From: Tritrichomonas foetus
Taxonomy: Eukaryota; Parabasalia; Tritrichomonadida; Tritrichomonadidae
Reading direction: 5' to 3'
DNA length: 24,732 bases
NCBI GenBank assembly: GCA_001839685.1
Contig: MLAK01000993.1
Coordinates: 66,625 to 91,356, forward strand
Shown: one piece after another, positions 16,366 through 24,627 of the stretch
Position numbering within the stretch: the first letter of the stretch is position 1
Layout: each line of letters begins with the position of its first letter
Program-made: the position numbers and the translations under genes
Notes under the pieces: model-generated
What the model saw: only the letters and a program-made list of their open reading frames with translations
Told to the model about the DNA's origin: nothing
The model's database searches: none

Positions 16366-16861
16366 TTTAATGTTTCCGATTTATTTATTTGGGAATTATG
16401 ATACCAGAAATAGTCGAAAAGTTATATGACCAGAATATTTTATTCAAAAAGTTTCAACTTCGCCTCAAATAAAATCTTATTGAGGTGAATTCAACGGAGT
16501 GGAAATTTTTGAGAATGTTAATTGTGATTTAACTATTCAATTATGTGAAGTGATATGCATTATGTGAATCAACATTATGAATAATCGGGAAAATTGCACA
16601 TCATCTTTGACTTTAAATACTGCAAATAAGTAATTAGAGATGATCGCGCATAATATAACCGAAATCAATATCCTTTTACTAATGATTGCCAAAGAAAAAA
16701 ATTCAAAAGTTTTTTGTTGATAAAAAAAATAAATGAGAGAAAAAAATAGTTTTAATATATAAATTTGCATGATATTTTCTATGACATATAATCTATAATA
16801 AAAATGTCGAATTGAAAATTATAATGGAATAATATGAATCATATATAGTATATGATCAAAC
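16366..16861. other. Intergenic, 496 bp
   Basis: Very AT-rich spacer between the initiator-binding-protein gene and the kinase stop. A 77-codon minus-strand hydrophobic frame (16537-16770) has no recognisable domain and biased composition, so I leave it out. A perfect inverted repeat near the kinase stop is listed separately. Confidence 0.5.
16838..16856. repeat. Inverted repeat just 3' of kinase gene
   Basis: ATCATATA (16838-16845) and TATATGAT (16849-16856) are perfect inverted repeats around a 3-nt spacer. They lie 6 bp past the kinase stop on minus and so fall in its 3'UTR. Low complexity makes chance plausible; a role in 3'-end formation is possible. Confidence 0.5.
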
Positions 16862-19800
16862 TTACAGAACTAAGTCTTCATTTGGGTTTTTAATACTGAT
16901 GAGTGGTTCATCCTTTCCGATTGAAATTAATTTTGCATAAACATTCTCTTCAATAAATAATTGTTGATGTTTTTGAATAAGTTCATCAATTAGTGGTTTA
17001 TATTCAAGCAGCTCTTCTTGAGAACAAACTGCGAAAATTTTTGTTAAAACATTCATTGCGAGTGGCAATTCTTCTGCTATTGAAATTAAAACAGGTATTA
17101 ATCCTGTATTAATTATAAATTCTGAATGCACAATCGAAAAATTAAAATTAATTAAGCATTCGCAAACATCAATATGATCATCATGTAAAGCAATAGCAGA
17201 AGCAACAATAGGTTGATGTAAGGTAGAAACTTTTTCTCTTAATTTAGGGAATTTCAGTAAGTTTTTATAAATTCTTATGATTTGGATATCCATTCCTGTG
17301 ATTGAAAATGGGATATTATGATCAGTAATATGTTGGGCAATATCTTCAAACTGACATAAATCTGCACAGAGTTGTAATGATGAAACATTAGGTGTACTAG
17401 CTATCGCAGAAATAAGTTTAACTTGTCGAAAAGCTTTAGATGAAAGTGGAACTGTCCTCAAACTTTTTATAATCGAATCAACAATTTCAGGAGGGTATGA
17501 AAATAATGAGCAAATGTATGAATAGCCTTTCAAACTCAAAAACTGTTCTAAATTTACCATTTTTGGTAAATTTCTAATAATATCAACTTGACGTCCGCTA
17601 TCTATGTTAGGGAATAAAGATACAACAATACTAACTAATTCAGGATCATCATTTACTTGTTGTGGAGTAATTTCTTGTAAAAGCTCGTCAAATCGATGCC
17701 AGTTGCAACAATCGAATGCATGAACAATATTTGTTGAAAGTAATTGCTTTGGAGCGAGACTGCGAAATTCTTCTTCATTTGTTCCATAAAAGTGCGTTTC
17801 AGGGAGGAATAATGTTGCTGTAATTTGTGGAAATGAAGGCCTATCACTAGGCTTTTCACTCCAGCATTGTGTCATTAGCTCTATTAAGCGAGGAGGACCA
17901 ACATTAGGGACAATTGTTGGTCTTAATTTCCTTTCGAGAATGGCAAGTACCATTTGGTCTTGTGTCATATTTGCATAAGGTTGTTGTTGAAATAAAAGTT
18001 CCCATAATAGCACGGCAAAGCTATAAACATCAACTTTTTCATCATAAAATGGAGAACTTCTTAAAATTTCAGGAGCCATCCACTGTGCTGTTCCAACATA
18101 GCCAGTTCTTGTACCTCGTGTTTTGAAACCAACAAGGCCGAAATCGCAAACGCGTGGAAGATCATCATCATCTAATAAAATATTGGCACTTTTTAAATCA
18201 CGATGAATGATACGTGCAGAATGTAATTGTTCCATTGCTTGAGATACTCTTAATGCTATAACTGATCTCTTTGTTGGTGTTAAATCACGAAGACGGTCAT
18301 AAAGTGAGCATTTTAATAATTCGGTCACTATACAAAACGGTGCAGAAAGAGTAACACCAATTAAATGAAGGATTGAAGGATGATTTAATGTAGCCATAGT
18401 CCAAACTTCTCTTTTATATGTTTCAAGTTGTCTTCCACCAATTAAAGAAGCATTTAGCATTTTAATTGCAACTGGCTTACCAGTTGCTGTCATTTTTCCT
18501 TTATGAACTGAGCCAAAAGTTCCACTTCCAATTTTTTCACCAATTTCGAAATCATCATTTGTTAAAACTAGATTCAATCTTGGTGGAAGAAATGGTGTAA
18601 TATGGAGGACTGATGGGCCTTCTTGAATCCCATCAACAGGACCAATCGAACTTACTCTTTGAGCAATCATTTCAGTAAGTTGGACAATTTGTGGTGTTTG
18701 TGGTTGCTCGGAAATCCTATTTAAATATTCAAGAAGTGAGCCTTTCAATTGTAATTTATCAACACTATCTTGTGCGGTCAAATCTGTGTCAGAAATAGAA
18801 AAATCAGGTGGATCTATGCACTGAAATGTTATCAGGCAATCTTTTATATCTTCGCGAAGCCTTCGAACTGAATCTTTAACGGTAGAAGTCGGCCAAGTAA
18901 GCGCAGATTGTCCCCAGTGTGAGGCTGAGCAGCTATAAACAATTTGCCGTGTTTTATTAATAGCTTCAATTAAATTACAACAATTTGCTTTTAATAATAT
19001 AATATTTAATGTTACATTTGGTTTGAAATTTCGTCGAAGTTTTCGAAAAGAATCATATAAAGCGAATAGCTTGGATCTATGAATCACAATTGAAGGTTGC
19101 AAAGAAAGTAGATTATCAAGATAAGATAAAATCACATTGACCCACTGTGGGGGAGGATTATTTGATTCTTCTTGTGAATTATTAATTGGAATTGCTGAAA
19201 AATCAATCAAGGAATCATCTTCTGACAAAGATAACTGGTTATTTTGAGATTCATTATCACTTATTTGATTCTCTTGTTGTGCATCTTCTTGAGAAATCAA
19301 TATAGTTTCTTTATTTTCTATGTTTTCTAAATATGATGAATTATCTGTTTGATTATTTTCAACAGTTTTGTTTGATTCTGAAATTGATGAAACATTTTGA
19401 TGAGCCGCATCATTTGGAATTATTTCAATTATTTCAATATGATCAGTTTCTTCTATATTAGCAACTTTTTCATTATTTTCTATGTTTTCAAGATTTTCGA
19501 GATTTAATAAATTCGGTAAATTTTTAGAATCATGAGTTTCCAGAATATTTGGAGGCATATCTGAAGTGTCATCCTTTTCCTCACAATTTTCAAGATTTTG
19601 AGGGAATGTTTGGTTGGACAAATCAATCATTTTAATATCTTGAAGATTTTTCTCTTTTTCCGGTAAAATTGTATCAACAATTATTGTTTCATGATTTTCA
19701 TCTGAAATTAACGGCGCCTGAGTTTGCATCTTTGCATTTTCTAATAATATTTGATTATCAATGAATTCTTCTGGTGACGGAATTTCAAGAAGGGGGTCGC

Positions 19801-20014
19801 TTTCGATTTTCATAATAGTCGATGGATTGTTTGCATTTTCACTGGCATCAGTATTAATAAAGGTTGTTTCAATCAATGTTGGTGATTTATCGAATTCGAT
19901 CAATTGTGGTTGTCCTTCATTTTTGTTATTTTGGTCATTGCTCGTTATTTCAAGGACTTCAAATGGCGGTGGATCTTTTTTCTCTGTTTGATCAAACAGG
20001 ATTAAATCATCCAT
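16862..20014 (-). CDS. TKL-family protein kinase with N-terminal helical bundle and C-terminal helical repeats
   Basis: 1050 residues. Residues 1-280 are disordered, acidic and Asn/Glu-rich, with repeated short motifs (NLENLENIE, ENIENKE). Residues about 287-400 form a conserved-looking helical segment (QWVNVILSYLDNLL through LREDIKDCLITFQC) that could be a four-helix bundle. The protein kinase domain spans about 483-745: glycine loop GSGTFGSV (near 491-498), VAIK with the ATP lysine, catalytic HRDLKSAN (near 600-607), DFG (near 623-625), GTAQWMAPE at the activation-segment end, and CWSEKPSDRPSF, typical of TKL kinases. All catalytic residues are present, so it should be active, probably Ser/Thr-specific. 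Residues 745-1050 look like helical (armadillo/HEAT-like) repeats. The divergent neighbour is the UBL-UBA gene. The stop is TAAG. TKL kinases are greatly expanded in trichomonads. Confidence 0.93.
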   Translation of the reverse strand: MDDLILFDQTEKKDPPPFEVLEITSNDQNNKNEGQPQLIEFDKSPTLIETTFINTDASENANNPSTIMKIESDPLLEIPSPEEFIDNQILLENAKMQTQAPLISDENHETIIVDTILPEKEKNLQDIKMIDLSNQTFPQNLENCEEKDDTSDMPPNILETHDSKNLPNLLNLENLENIENNEKVANIEETDHIEIIEIIPNDAAHQNVSSISESNKTVENNQTDNSSYLENIENKETILISQEDAQQENQISDNESQNNQLSLSEDDSLIDFSAIPINNSQEESNNPPPQWVNVILSYLDNLLSLQPSIVIHRSKLFALYDSFRKLRRNFKPNVTLNIILLKANCCNLIEAINKTRQIVYSCSASHWGQSALTWPTSTVKDSVRRLREDIKDCLITFQCIDPPDFSISDTDLTAQDSVDKLQLKGSLLEYLNRISEQPQTPQIVQLTEMIAQRVSSIGPVDGIQEGPSVLHITPFLPPRLNLVLTNDDFEIGEKIGSGTFGSVHKGKMTATGKPVAIKMLNASLIGGRQLETYKREVWTMATLNHPSILHLIGVTLSAPFCIVTELLKCSLYDRLRDLTPTKRSVIALRVSQAMEQLHSARIIHRDLKSANILLDDDDLPRVCDFGLVGFKTRGTRTGYVGTAQWMAPEILRSSPFYDEKVDVYSFAVLLWELLFQQQPYANMTQDQMVLAILERKLRPTIVPNVGPPRLIELMTQCWSEKPSDRPSFPQITATLFLPETHFYGTNEEEFRSLAPKQLLSTNIVHAFDCCNWHRFDELLQEITPQQVNDDPELVSIVVSLFPNIDSGRQVDIIRNLPKMVNLEQFLSLKGYSYICSLFSYPPEIVDSIIKSLRTVPLSSKAFRQVKLISAIASTPNVSSLQLCADLCQFEDIAQHITDHNIPFSITGMDIQIIRIYKNLLKFPKLREKVSTLHQPIVASAIALHDDHIDVCECLINFNFSIVHSEFIINTGLIPVLISIAEELPLAMNVLTKIFAVCSQEELLEYKPLIDELIQKHQQLFIEENVYAKLISIGKDEPLISIKNPNEDLVL

Positions 20015-20396
20015 CTATCCTGTTATTTTGTATTGGTTCACAAATATTCAGATTATTTAATCACTTCTAAAGAAACAATATTGAAACTTTAAAGAAACTT
20101 TATCGTCTTTCTTCTTTATGAGTCGAATTTCTGAAAAAGTGAATCAGGACAAAAATGTGCATGAATTAAAAGGATTTTAATCGGCTTGTAACTTTTTCAG
20201 ATAAGGTGAATCAGGGGCAAAAAACACCCAAAAATTCAATGAGATTTCACGTTTACTTTGACGATATGTATTCAAATATTATGTTAAAAAAGCATCTCAA
20301 AAACTGTCTTAAATTAAACTTTTTCAAATATGAAATGATATCTTTTTGATAATTAAAAGAAATTTTTTAAAATTTCTAACAATTTTTGGTATTTTG
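20015..20396. promoter_or_regulatory. Divergent intergenic region, kinase / UBL-UBA genes
   Basis: 382 bp. It contains a short tandem GAAACTTTA (20083-20091, 20094-20102) and two direct copies of GTGAATCAGG (20139-20148, 20206-20215), each followed by a C-A-rich stretch. TTTTTCAAATATG (around 20320-20332) is initiator-like for the plus gene. It is followed by two minimal upstream ATGs (20330 and 20335), each closed by a stop within a few codons, before the ATG at 20397. Confidence 0.4.
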
Positions 20397-21278
20397 ATGA
20401 ATGTAACAGTGTTGAGCCCTCAACACAAGGATGTATGTCTCCTAATGATTGTCCCGTACACAGCAAAGATGCTCAAAGATGAATATTCGAAGAAAATAAA
20501 AACAGATATGTCAAACGCGACAGTAATCTTCAACGAGAAGCCAATTAACGACAATTACCAGGTACCATTCGAATCAAATCTAGTCTTTGTTATCGTCAAC
20601 TGCACAAAAGAAGAGCAGGCTTTAATCGATCACCCAGAAATTCATAACGACGCGATAGACCCCAAATTCTCGCAATTCTACCTCAAAACCAAACTAGAAA
20701 ACGATATCGCTTACGGTCATGTCAGGCATCCAAGGAGCCGCCACAGCATTGATTTTAATCTGATAAGAAATTATTTATTATCGAGCGAAAGTCCTTTTCG
20801 TTTATTATTGGGTGAAAACTTTAGTCGCGATTTCGACAGGACCGAATACAGTAGCGATGAAGTGGAACCTTCAATTCGAGATTTTATGACATCACTTGAG
20901 ATCGAAGATGATGTGGAGTACGCAAATCGTGTCAGCATGGCACAACAAATGTTTGTTGATGCGTTTGAAGAGGAAGAAGATGAAGATATTGAAGGTGATG
21001 AAATTGACGAATATGATGATGAAATTGATTCTGATGGAAATCCAATACCAACTTATTCAGTTGACCAGCAAATGCATAATAATTATTTTCATATTAGAAA
21101 TACCTCTCAAAACGCACAGATTGAAAATATTCAAATTAATTTGTCACCTGAAGAAGAAGAAACCGTTCGAAGGCTCTCAATTGAGCATTCACTTTTTGAT
21201 AGGCTAACGATCTTGCAGGTTTATGAAGCATGCGGAAGAGACCTTGAAGCAACAATACAATGCCTAGCTACAATGTAA
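20397..21278 (+). CDS. UBL-UBA-like ubiquitin adaptor protein
   Basis: 293 residues from ATG 20397, the first in-frame ATG after the upstream stop. The frame itself is open from the TTG at 20346, but an ATG start is expected. The N-terminal 60 or so residues resemble a divergent ubiquitin-like fold: TAKMLKDEYSKKI, then NATVIFNEKPINDNYQV, as in 'K.LK..I...LIF.GK.L.D'. Residues 185-225 contain an acidic Asp/Glu stretch. The C-terminus is a good UBA domain, about 253-293: FDRLTILQVYEACGRDLEATIQCL fits the third UBA helix pattern of Rad23/Dsk2-type shuttles, in two adjoining parts. Such proteins carry ubiquitinated clients to the proteasome. The UBA is well supported; the UBL is tentative. Codons in the first 300 bases are richer in C/G. 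The stop is TAAG. Confidence 0.7.
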   Translation: MNVTVLSPQHKDVCLLMIVPYTAKMLKDEYSKKIKTDMSNATVIFNEKPINDNYQVPFESNLVFVIVNCTKEEQALIDHPEIHNDAIDPKFSQFYLKTKLENDIAYGHVRHPRSRHSIDFNLIRNYLLSSESPFRLLLGENFSRDFDRTEYSSDEVEPSIRDFMTSLEIEDDVEYANRVSMAQQMFVDAFEEEEDEDIEGDEIDEYDDEIDSDGNPIPTYSVDQQMHNNYFHIRNTSQNAQIENIQINLSPEEEETVRRLSIEHSLFDRLTILQVYEACGRDLEATIQCLATM

Positions 21279-21411
21279 GCAATTTTTTTCTCTCGTTTTG
21301 GTGACTTTTTTTAGTGAATTAATTTACCTATATCGAAAGGTCAATTTCGAAATAGGCGATTCACAAAAAGATTTTTTTGAATGACAGTTTTTTTGGCCTC
21401 AATGGAAAACT

Positions 21412-21428
21412 TTCGAGAATCACTCGAA
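21412..21428. repeat. Short hairpin in 3' region
   Basis: TTCGAG and CTCGAA pair perfectly around a 5-nt loop (AATCA), about 130 bp past the UBL-UBA stop. Possibly a 3'UTR structure; chance is also plausible. Confidence 0.4.
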
Positions 21429-21658
21429 GGGGGAAAAATGTTCCATTTTGAATTCAGTCGCTATTGTCAGCGCTTGATATGCATATTACCAAAATATTTG
21501 GTCAATTTGAAAGGTTATTTTTGTCAAAAAGTGATGGCTTTCGGTTTTGTTTGAACTTTACTTGCCTGTATGAATAGAAATTCTATCTTTCAGTGTTTGT
21601 ATTCGGTTTTATTTTTTTCTTCTAAATACTATCAAAATCAACAATTTGGAACATTTGA

Positions 21659-21660
<2 letters not shown>

Positions 21661-21700
<40 letters not shown>
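21661..21700. repeat. 40-nt poly-T tract
   Basis: Exactly 40 consecutive T residues in the assembled sequence. Its length is likely unstable and may be mis-assembled. It could be the trace of a poly(A)-tailed insertion read on the other strand, but no adjoining retroelement is seen. Confidence 0.95.
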
Positions 21701-21702
<2 letters not shown>

Positions 21703-22550
21703 TATTAATTAATTAGGTCATGAACGCATGAAACCATCAACAAATTGATAAGTATATGAGCATATATATTCCAGATTATGTAATCAGATAAAAAAGTGGA
21801 GAAGAAGCGTATGCATGAAAAATGTAAATGTATTTAATTGGTAGATTCTTTGCTTTGTATTTTGTGTTTGTTTTGTTTTAACCTTTTTTGTTTCTTTTTC
21901 ATGTTTTTAGTGAAGTGAACGTGTTTTTCGTGAAATAATTTTTTGTTCAATTTATTATTGGAAAAAATGTTTTCCAATTGAGGCATTGCCTGGCTGATAA
22001 TTATATTTTGCTTGTTTGATCATTTCAATGCATCATCCATGATGAAAAAACCACCATTTTATTTATTTTTGTGATGTCACAGCCGACTGAAAAGTTTAAA
22101 GTCTGAACTTCATACTTGGAAAATGTGTTATATATTAATTCGACGAGGAAGGTATGATCAAACATTTGTTCAGATATAAAATATATCAAAATTCTTTTTC
22201 AGGAATAGAAAAAAACTTGTTATTTGGTATTTCAACATCAAGAAAACATGAATTCTATGTTCATACTGCGATAGCCGGTGAGAGTTGCTTTAATCATAGT
22301 AAACGTCATCATATTGGTAAACAAATCATGTCGTTTATAATTAAAATTGTACGTTAAGTCAATTGAAAATGGGAAAATTTTCTAAATAGCCAACCAAATA
22401 CTTTCGGTAGAAATCTAGAAGTGAAGACAAAATGTTTGTCAAATAAGGCTCTGAATTTTGAGAGTTTTACATAGAATTATCACAAATTTCCAAAAACAAC
22501 CAAAAATTTATTCACAAAATTGAGCATCAAAGAAAAAAAAAAAATCAAAT

Positions 22551-22555
22551 TCATA
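22551..22555 (+). promoter_or_regulatory. Putative Trichomonas-type initiator (TCATA)
   Basis: TCATA fits the TCA+1Y(T/A) initiator. Its A (22553) is 10 nt before the Fis1-like ATG, which would give the very short 5'UTR typical of trichomonads. Confidence 0.45.
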
Positions 22556-22562
22556 ATTTGAA

Positions 22563-23021
22563 ATGAGAAGCTGCAGACCATTCGCATCTCCATCATCACG
22601 CGATGATGTTCAAGAAACCCAGTTATCGATGGATGAATCAATAACACCAGCATCCATTTTGCAGTACGAAAGCGCGCTCGTCAGATCAGAAGATGAAAAG
22701 CATGTCCTTCACGCCCTCGACTATCTTGCGAACAACGGATCACTCAAGGAGCATGACCAGAAAGTTCAGACAGTCTATTTGAAAGTTCTCGCCCTTTATA
22801 GGCTCCGCCACGATGATGAATGCCTTATGACCATCAAAAAGAGCGAGGCAGAAGGCATCACTTCACCCGAAATCACAGCCATCAAAGACGCTCTCTCGAA
22901 AGAAATACAAAAGAAGAAAACTGAAGAAACTGCAGTCGCTGTTGGAATTGGATCCACAATTGTCCTTGGAATTGCAGCCATTGTTGGTGCTGTTTTATTT
23001 GGCAAGAGAAAATCTAAGTAA
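22563..23021 (+). CDS. FIS1: Fis1-like tail-anchored organelle fission protein
   Basis: 152 residues, the usual Fis1 length. Fis1 sits in the outer membrane of mitochondria or peroxisomes and helps recruit dynamin-type fission machinery; in a trichomonad the target would be the hydrogenosome. Residues 36-118 form TPR-like helices that align with Fis1: SALVRSEDEKHVLHALDYL, then VYLKVLALYRLRHDDECL, as in 'CLVRS' and 'YLAVGNYRLKEYEKAL' of the animal protein. Residues about 124-146 are one hydrophobic helix rich in Gly, Ala, Ile and Val (VGIGSTIVLGIAAIVGAVLF). It is followed by a basic tail, GKRKSK, the signature of a mitochondrial or hydrogenosomal tail anchor. The N-terminal 22 residues are not conserved, so Met23 is an alternative start. 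Codons are richer in C/G than the average here, suggesting good expression. The stop is TAAA. Confidence 0.75.
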   Translation: MRSCRPFASPSSRDDVQETQLSMDESITPASILQYESALVRSEDEKHVLHALDYLANNGSLKEHDQKVQTVYLKVLALYRLRHDDECLMTIKKSEAEGITSPEITAIKDALSKEIQKKKTEETAVAVGIGSTIVLGIAAIVGAVLFGKRKSK

Positions 23022-23656
23022 ACTTTGTATTTTTATTTCTGATGTTTCCACCAAATTTTTTGGAAGATTGTTTTGAAATCAAATATTTCATTCTAATTAA
23101 ATGAGGCATCTTCATTTTCGGAAAATATAATTTTAGATATATGATTATCATTTTTTACAGATGTTTGAAAGGATTTTGTGGCCGAAGAAAGTTGAGAAAT
23201 GAAATATCAACAAAATTTTTTGTTGAGAAATGAAATATAAACTAAATTTTTTGTTGAGAATATGCCTGCTTCCCTTTTAAACAATCTATACATTGGATGT
23301 TGGCGATTCATGATAAAAACATTGATCTTGTCTTCCAGAAATAATTCAAAGATCTGAAATAGATGTGTGATTGATTGCTCTGGGGAAAATTACAACAATA
23401 TTGCTTTTCAGCACTAATTTGAATTATCTGTTATTATTTTTTCGAACCTCATTCCTTTCATGAAACTATTTCTATTTATATTGATATGAAGACTTTCAGA
23501 GAAAATCTTTCTGTCCATTTTTTTGTTATTAAAAAACAGAAAAATTCATTATTTCATGAATTTTTTGATTCGAAAAAAAAAATAAAGAATAGCATAAAAT
23601 AGGCTTTATTGATTAATCTTTTATGATTCATTCATAAGAATTTCATTTTTTATGAT
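23022..23656. other. Convergent intergenic, 635 bp
   Basis: AT-rich spacer between the convergent Fis1-like and pyrophosphatase genes. It contains a two-copy 31-bp tandem repeat (listed) and an A-rich run near 23573-23582. No ORF or RNA gene seen. Confidence 0.5.
23194..23255. repeat. 31-bp tandem duplication
   Basis: Two adjacent 31-bp units (23194-23224, 23225-23255) differ at only a few bases. Each begins GAGAAATGAAATAT and ends AAATTTTTTGTT, and a further GAGAA follows. The first unit contains an imperfect palindrome, AACAAAATTTTTTGTT. Confidence 0.9.
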
Positions 23657-24418
23657 TTATTCGTCTTTTTCAAATATTTGGTGATATCTATCACGTCCTT
23701 CTCTAATAATTTTCTGTGCTTGTTCTCTTCCAAGTGGCTTAAATGTTCTTACCTCCTTTCTTTCAAGTGTTCTGTAATCATTAAAGAATTGGTTAATCAT
23801 CAACAACTTGAAAGGAGGAAGATCGCCAATGTCGTTGTAAATGTTATATTCTGGATCGGAAACGGCCACGGCGATGATTTTATCGTCAGCCTCGCCAGAT
23901 TTAATCATTGGCATGATTCCGATCGGCCTTGCTCGCATCAGCGAAAGGGGCGGAACACTCAATTGGCAGAGTACCAGGATGTCGAGTGGGTCATTGTCTT
24001 CAGCAATGGTCTCGGGAATGAATCCATAATTTGCTGGATAAATAACGGACGAGTGGAGAATTCTGTCGACTTTCAAAAGACCTGTTTCGTTATCTAGTTC
24101 TGTTTTGACGCGAGAATAGGCTGGAATTTCAATAACGACGTTTATGACATCGGGAAAACCATCACCAATGCCGACATTATGCCAGGGATGGTGCATCATA
24201 AGTGTGCGCTCTGGTGAAACATTAGCGATTGGAGACTTGTCCGGCTCGAGGGTGGCGTAAAGCTGGTCCATATAAGCTTGATATTCGGCTTCGGCTTGGC
24301 TAATTCGAATACCGTCGCGCATAAATATATTTTCGCCTTCCTTGATTGCATCTTCGTTGACTGGAACTATAGCTTGGCTCATTGAGATGTCGACGCTGGA
24401 ATAATATAAATTGTACAA
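23657..24418 (-). CDS. PPA: Soluble inorganic pyrophosphatase, family I
   Basis: 253 residues. Hydrolyses PPi to two phosphates with Mg2+, pulling biosynthetic reactions forward; cytosolic, or possibly organellar. Catalytic landmarks: Glu97 and Lys105 in VIEIPAYSRVK, the KVDR arginine (119), YPANYGFIPET (127-137), the family signature DNDPLD (Asp141, Asp143, Asp146), RARPIG (162-167) and ADDKIIAVAV (177-186). All expected metal and phosphate ligands are there, so the enzyme should be active. An extension of roughly 90 residues precedes the catalytic core, with HHPWHNVGIGDG (76-87) typical of eukaryotic-type enzymes. Met13 (24382, MSQAIVPVNED) is a likely alternative start, because residues 1-12 look like 5'UTR. 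Codons are richer in G/C than the local average, in keeping with high expression. The stop is TAAA, converging with the Fis1-like gene. Confidence 0.95.
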   Translation of the reverse strand: MYNLYYSSVDISMSQAIVPVNEDAIKEGENIFMRDGIRISQAEAEYQAYMDQLYATLEPDKSPIANVSPERTLMMHHPWHNVGIGDGFPDVINVVIEIPAYSRVKTELDNETGLLKVDRILHSSVIYPANYGFIPETIAEDNDPLDILVLCQLSVPPLSLMRARPIGIMPMIKSGEADDKIIAVAVSDPEYNIYNDIGDLPPFKLLMINQFFNDYRTLERKEVRTFKPLGREQAQKIIREGRDRYHQIFEKDE

Positions 24419-24627
24419 AGTTTCATTGAAAAAGTTGCGGCGTAATACTGAAAGAAAAGTTGTAAAAAACGATGGCTAAAAGTGGTGAAATCAATCACAA
24501 AATACAGTCATTCTCGATTGGTTTTCTGAGTATTTCGATTGGATTTCCTAGAAAAAGTGGCTTTTTCGAAACTTTTCTGATTGTTTCGAAATGCTTTCTT
24601 TTTGTTTCGATTGAAATTCCCAAAAAA
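24419..24627. promoter_or_regulatory. Upstream region of pyrophosphatase gene with degenerate repeat remnants
   Basis: Gene-free stretch holding the promoter of the pyrophosphatase gene. On minus, TTTTTCAATGAAA lies about 20 nt before the first ATG. From about 24512 it contains degenerate pieces (TTTCGATTGGATTT, AAAAAGTGGCTTTTTCGAAAC) that resemble the minisatellite beginning at 24628. Confidence 0.4.

Larger units (their letters stand above)
21279..22562. other. Long intergenic, 1284 bp
   Basis: The longest gene-free stretch. It holds a small hairpin (21412-21428), a 40-T homopolymer (21661-21700), and AT-rich sequence with many T tracts. A 67-codon plus-strand frame (22154-22357) has no recognisable domain; its middle (about 22240-22330) is slightly richer in G+C and could be a decayed gene remnant. 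I see no tRNA, rRNA or transposase sequence. Confidence 0.5.

Noticed and set aside
16537..16770. 77-codon hydrophobic minus-strand frame
   Set aside because: Phe/Ile/Leu/Ser-rich translation of AT-rich spacer, with no domain or conserved-looking motif.
22240..22330. Possible tRNA or small RNA in the mildly GC-richer segment
   Set aside because: No cloverleaf pairing and no T-loop GTTCRA box could be found on either strand.
22154..22357. 67-codon plus-strand frame in the long intergenic gap
   Set aside because: No recognisable domain, ordinary AT-rich composition and no initiator motif at the ATG. At most a decayed remnant.
23678..24097. 139-codon plus-strand frame opposite the pyrophosphatase gene
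   Set aside because: It is the antisense shadow of a strongly conserved enzyme with richer GC, shows no domain of its own, and has no promoter signal.
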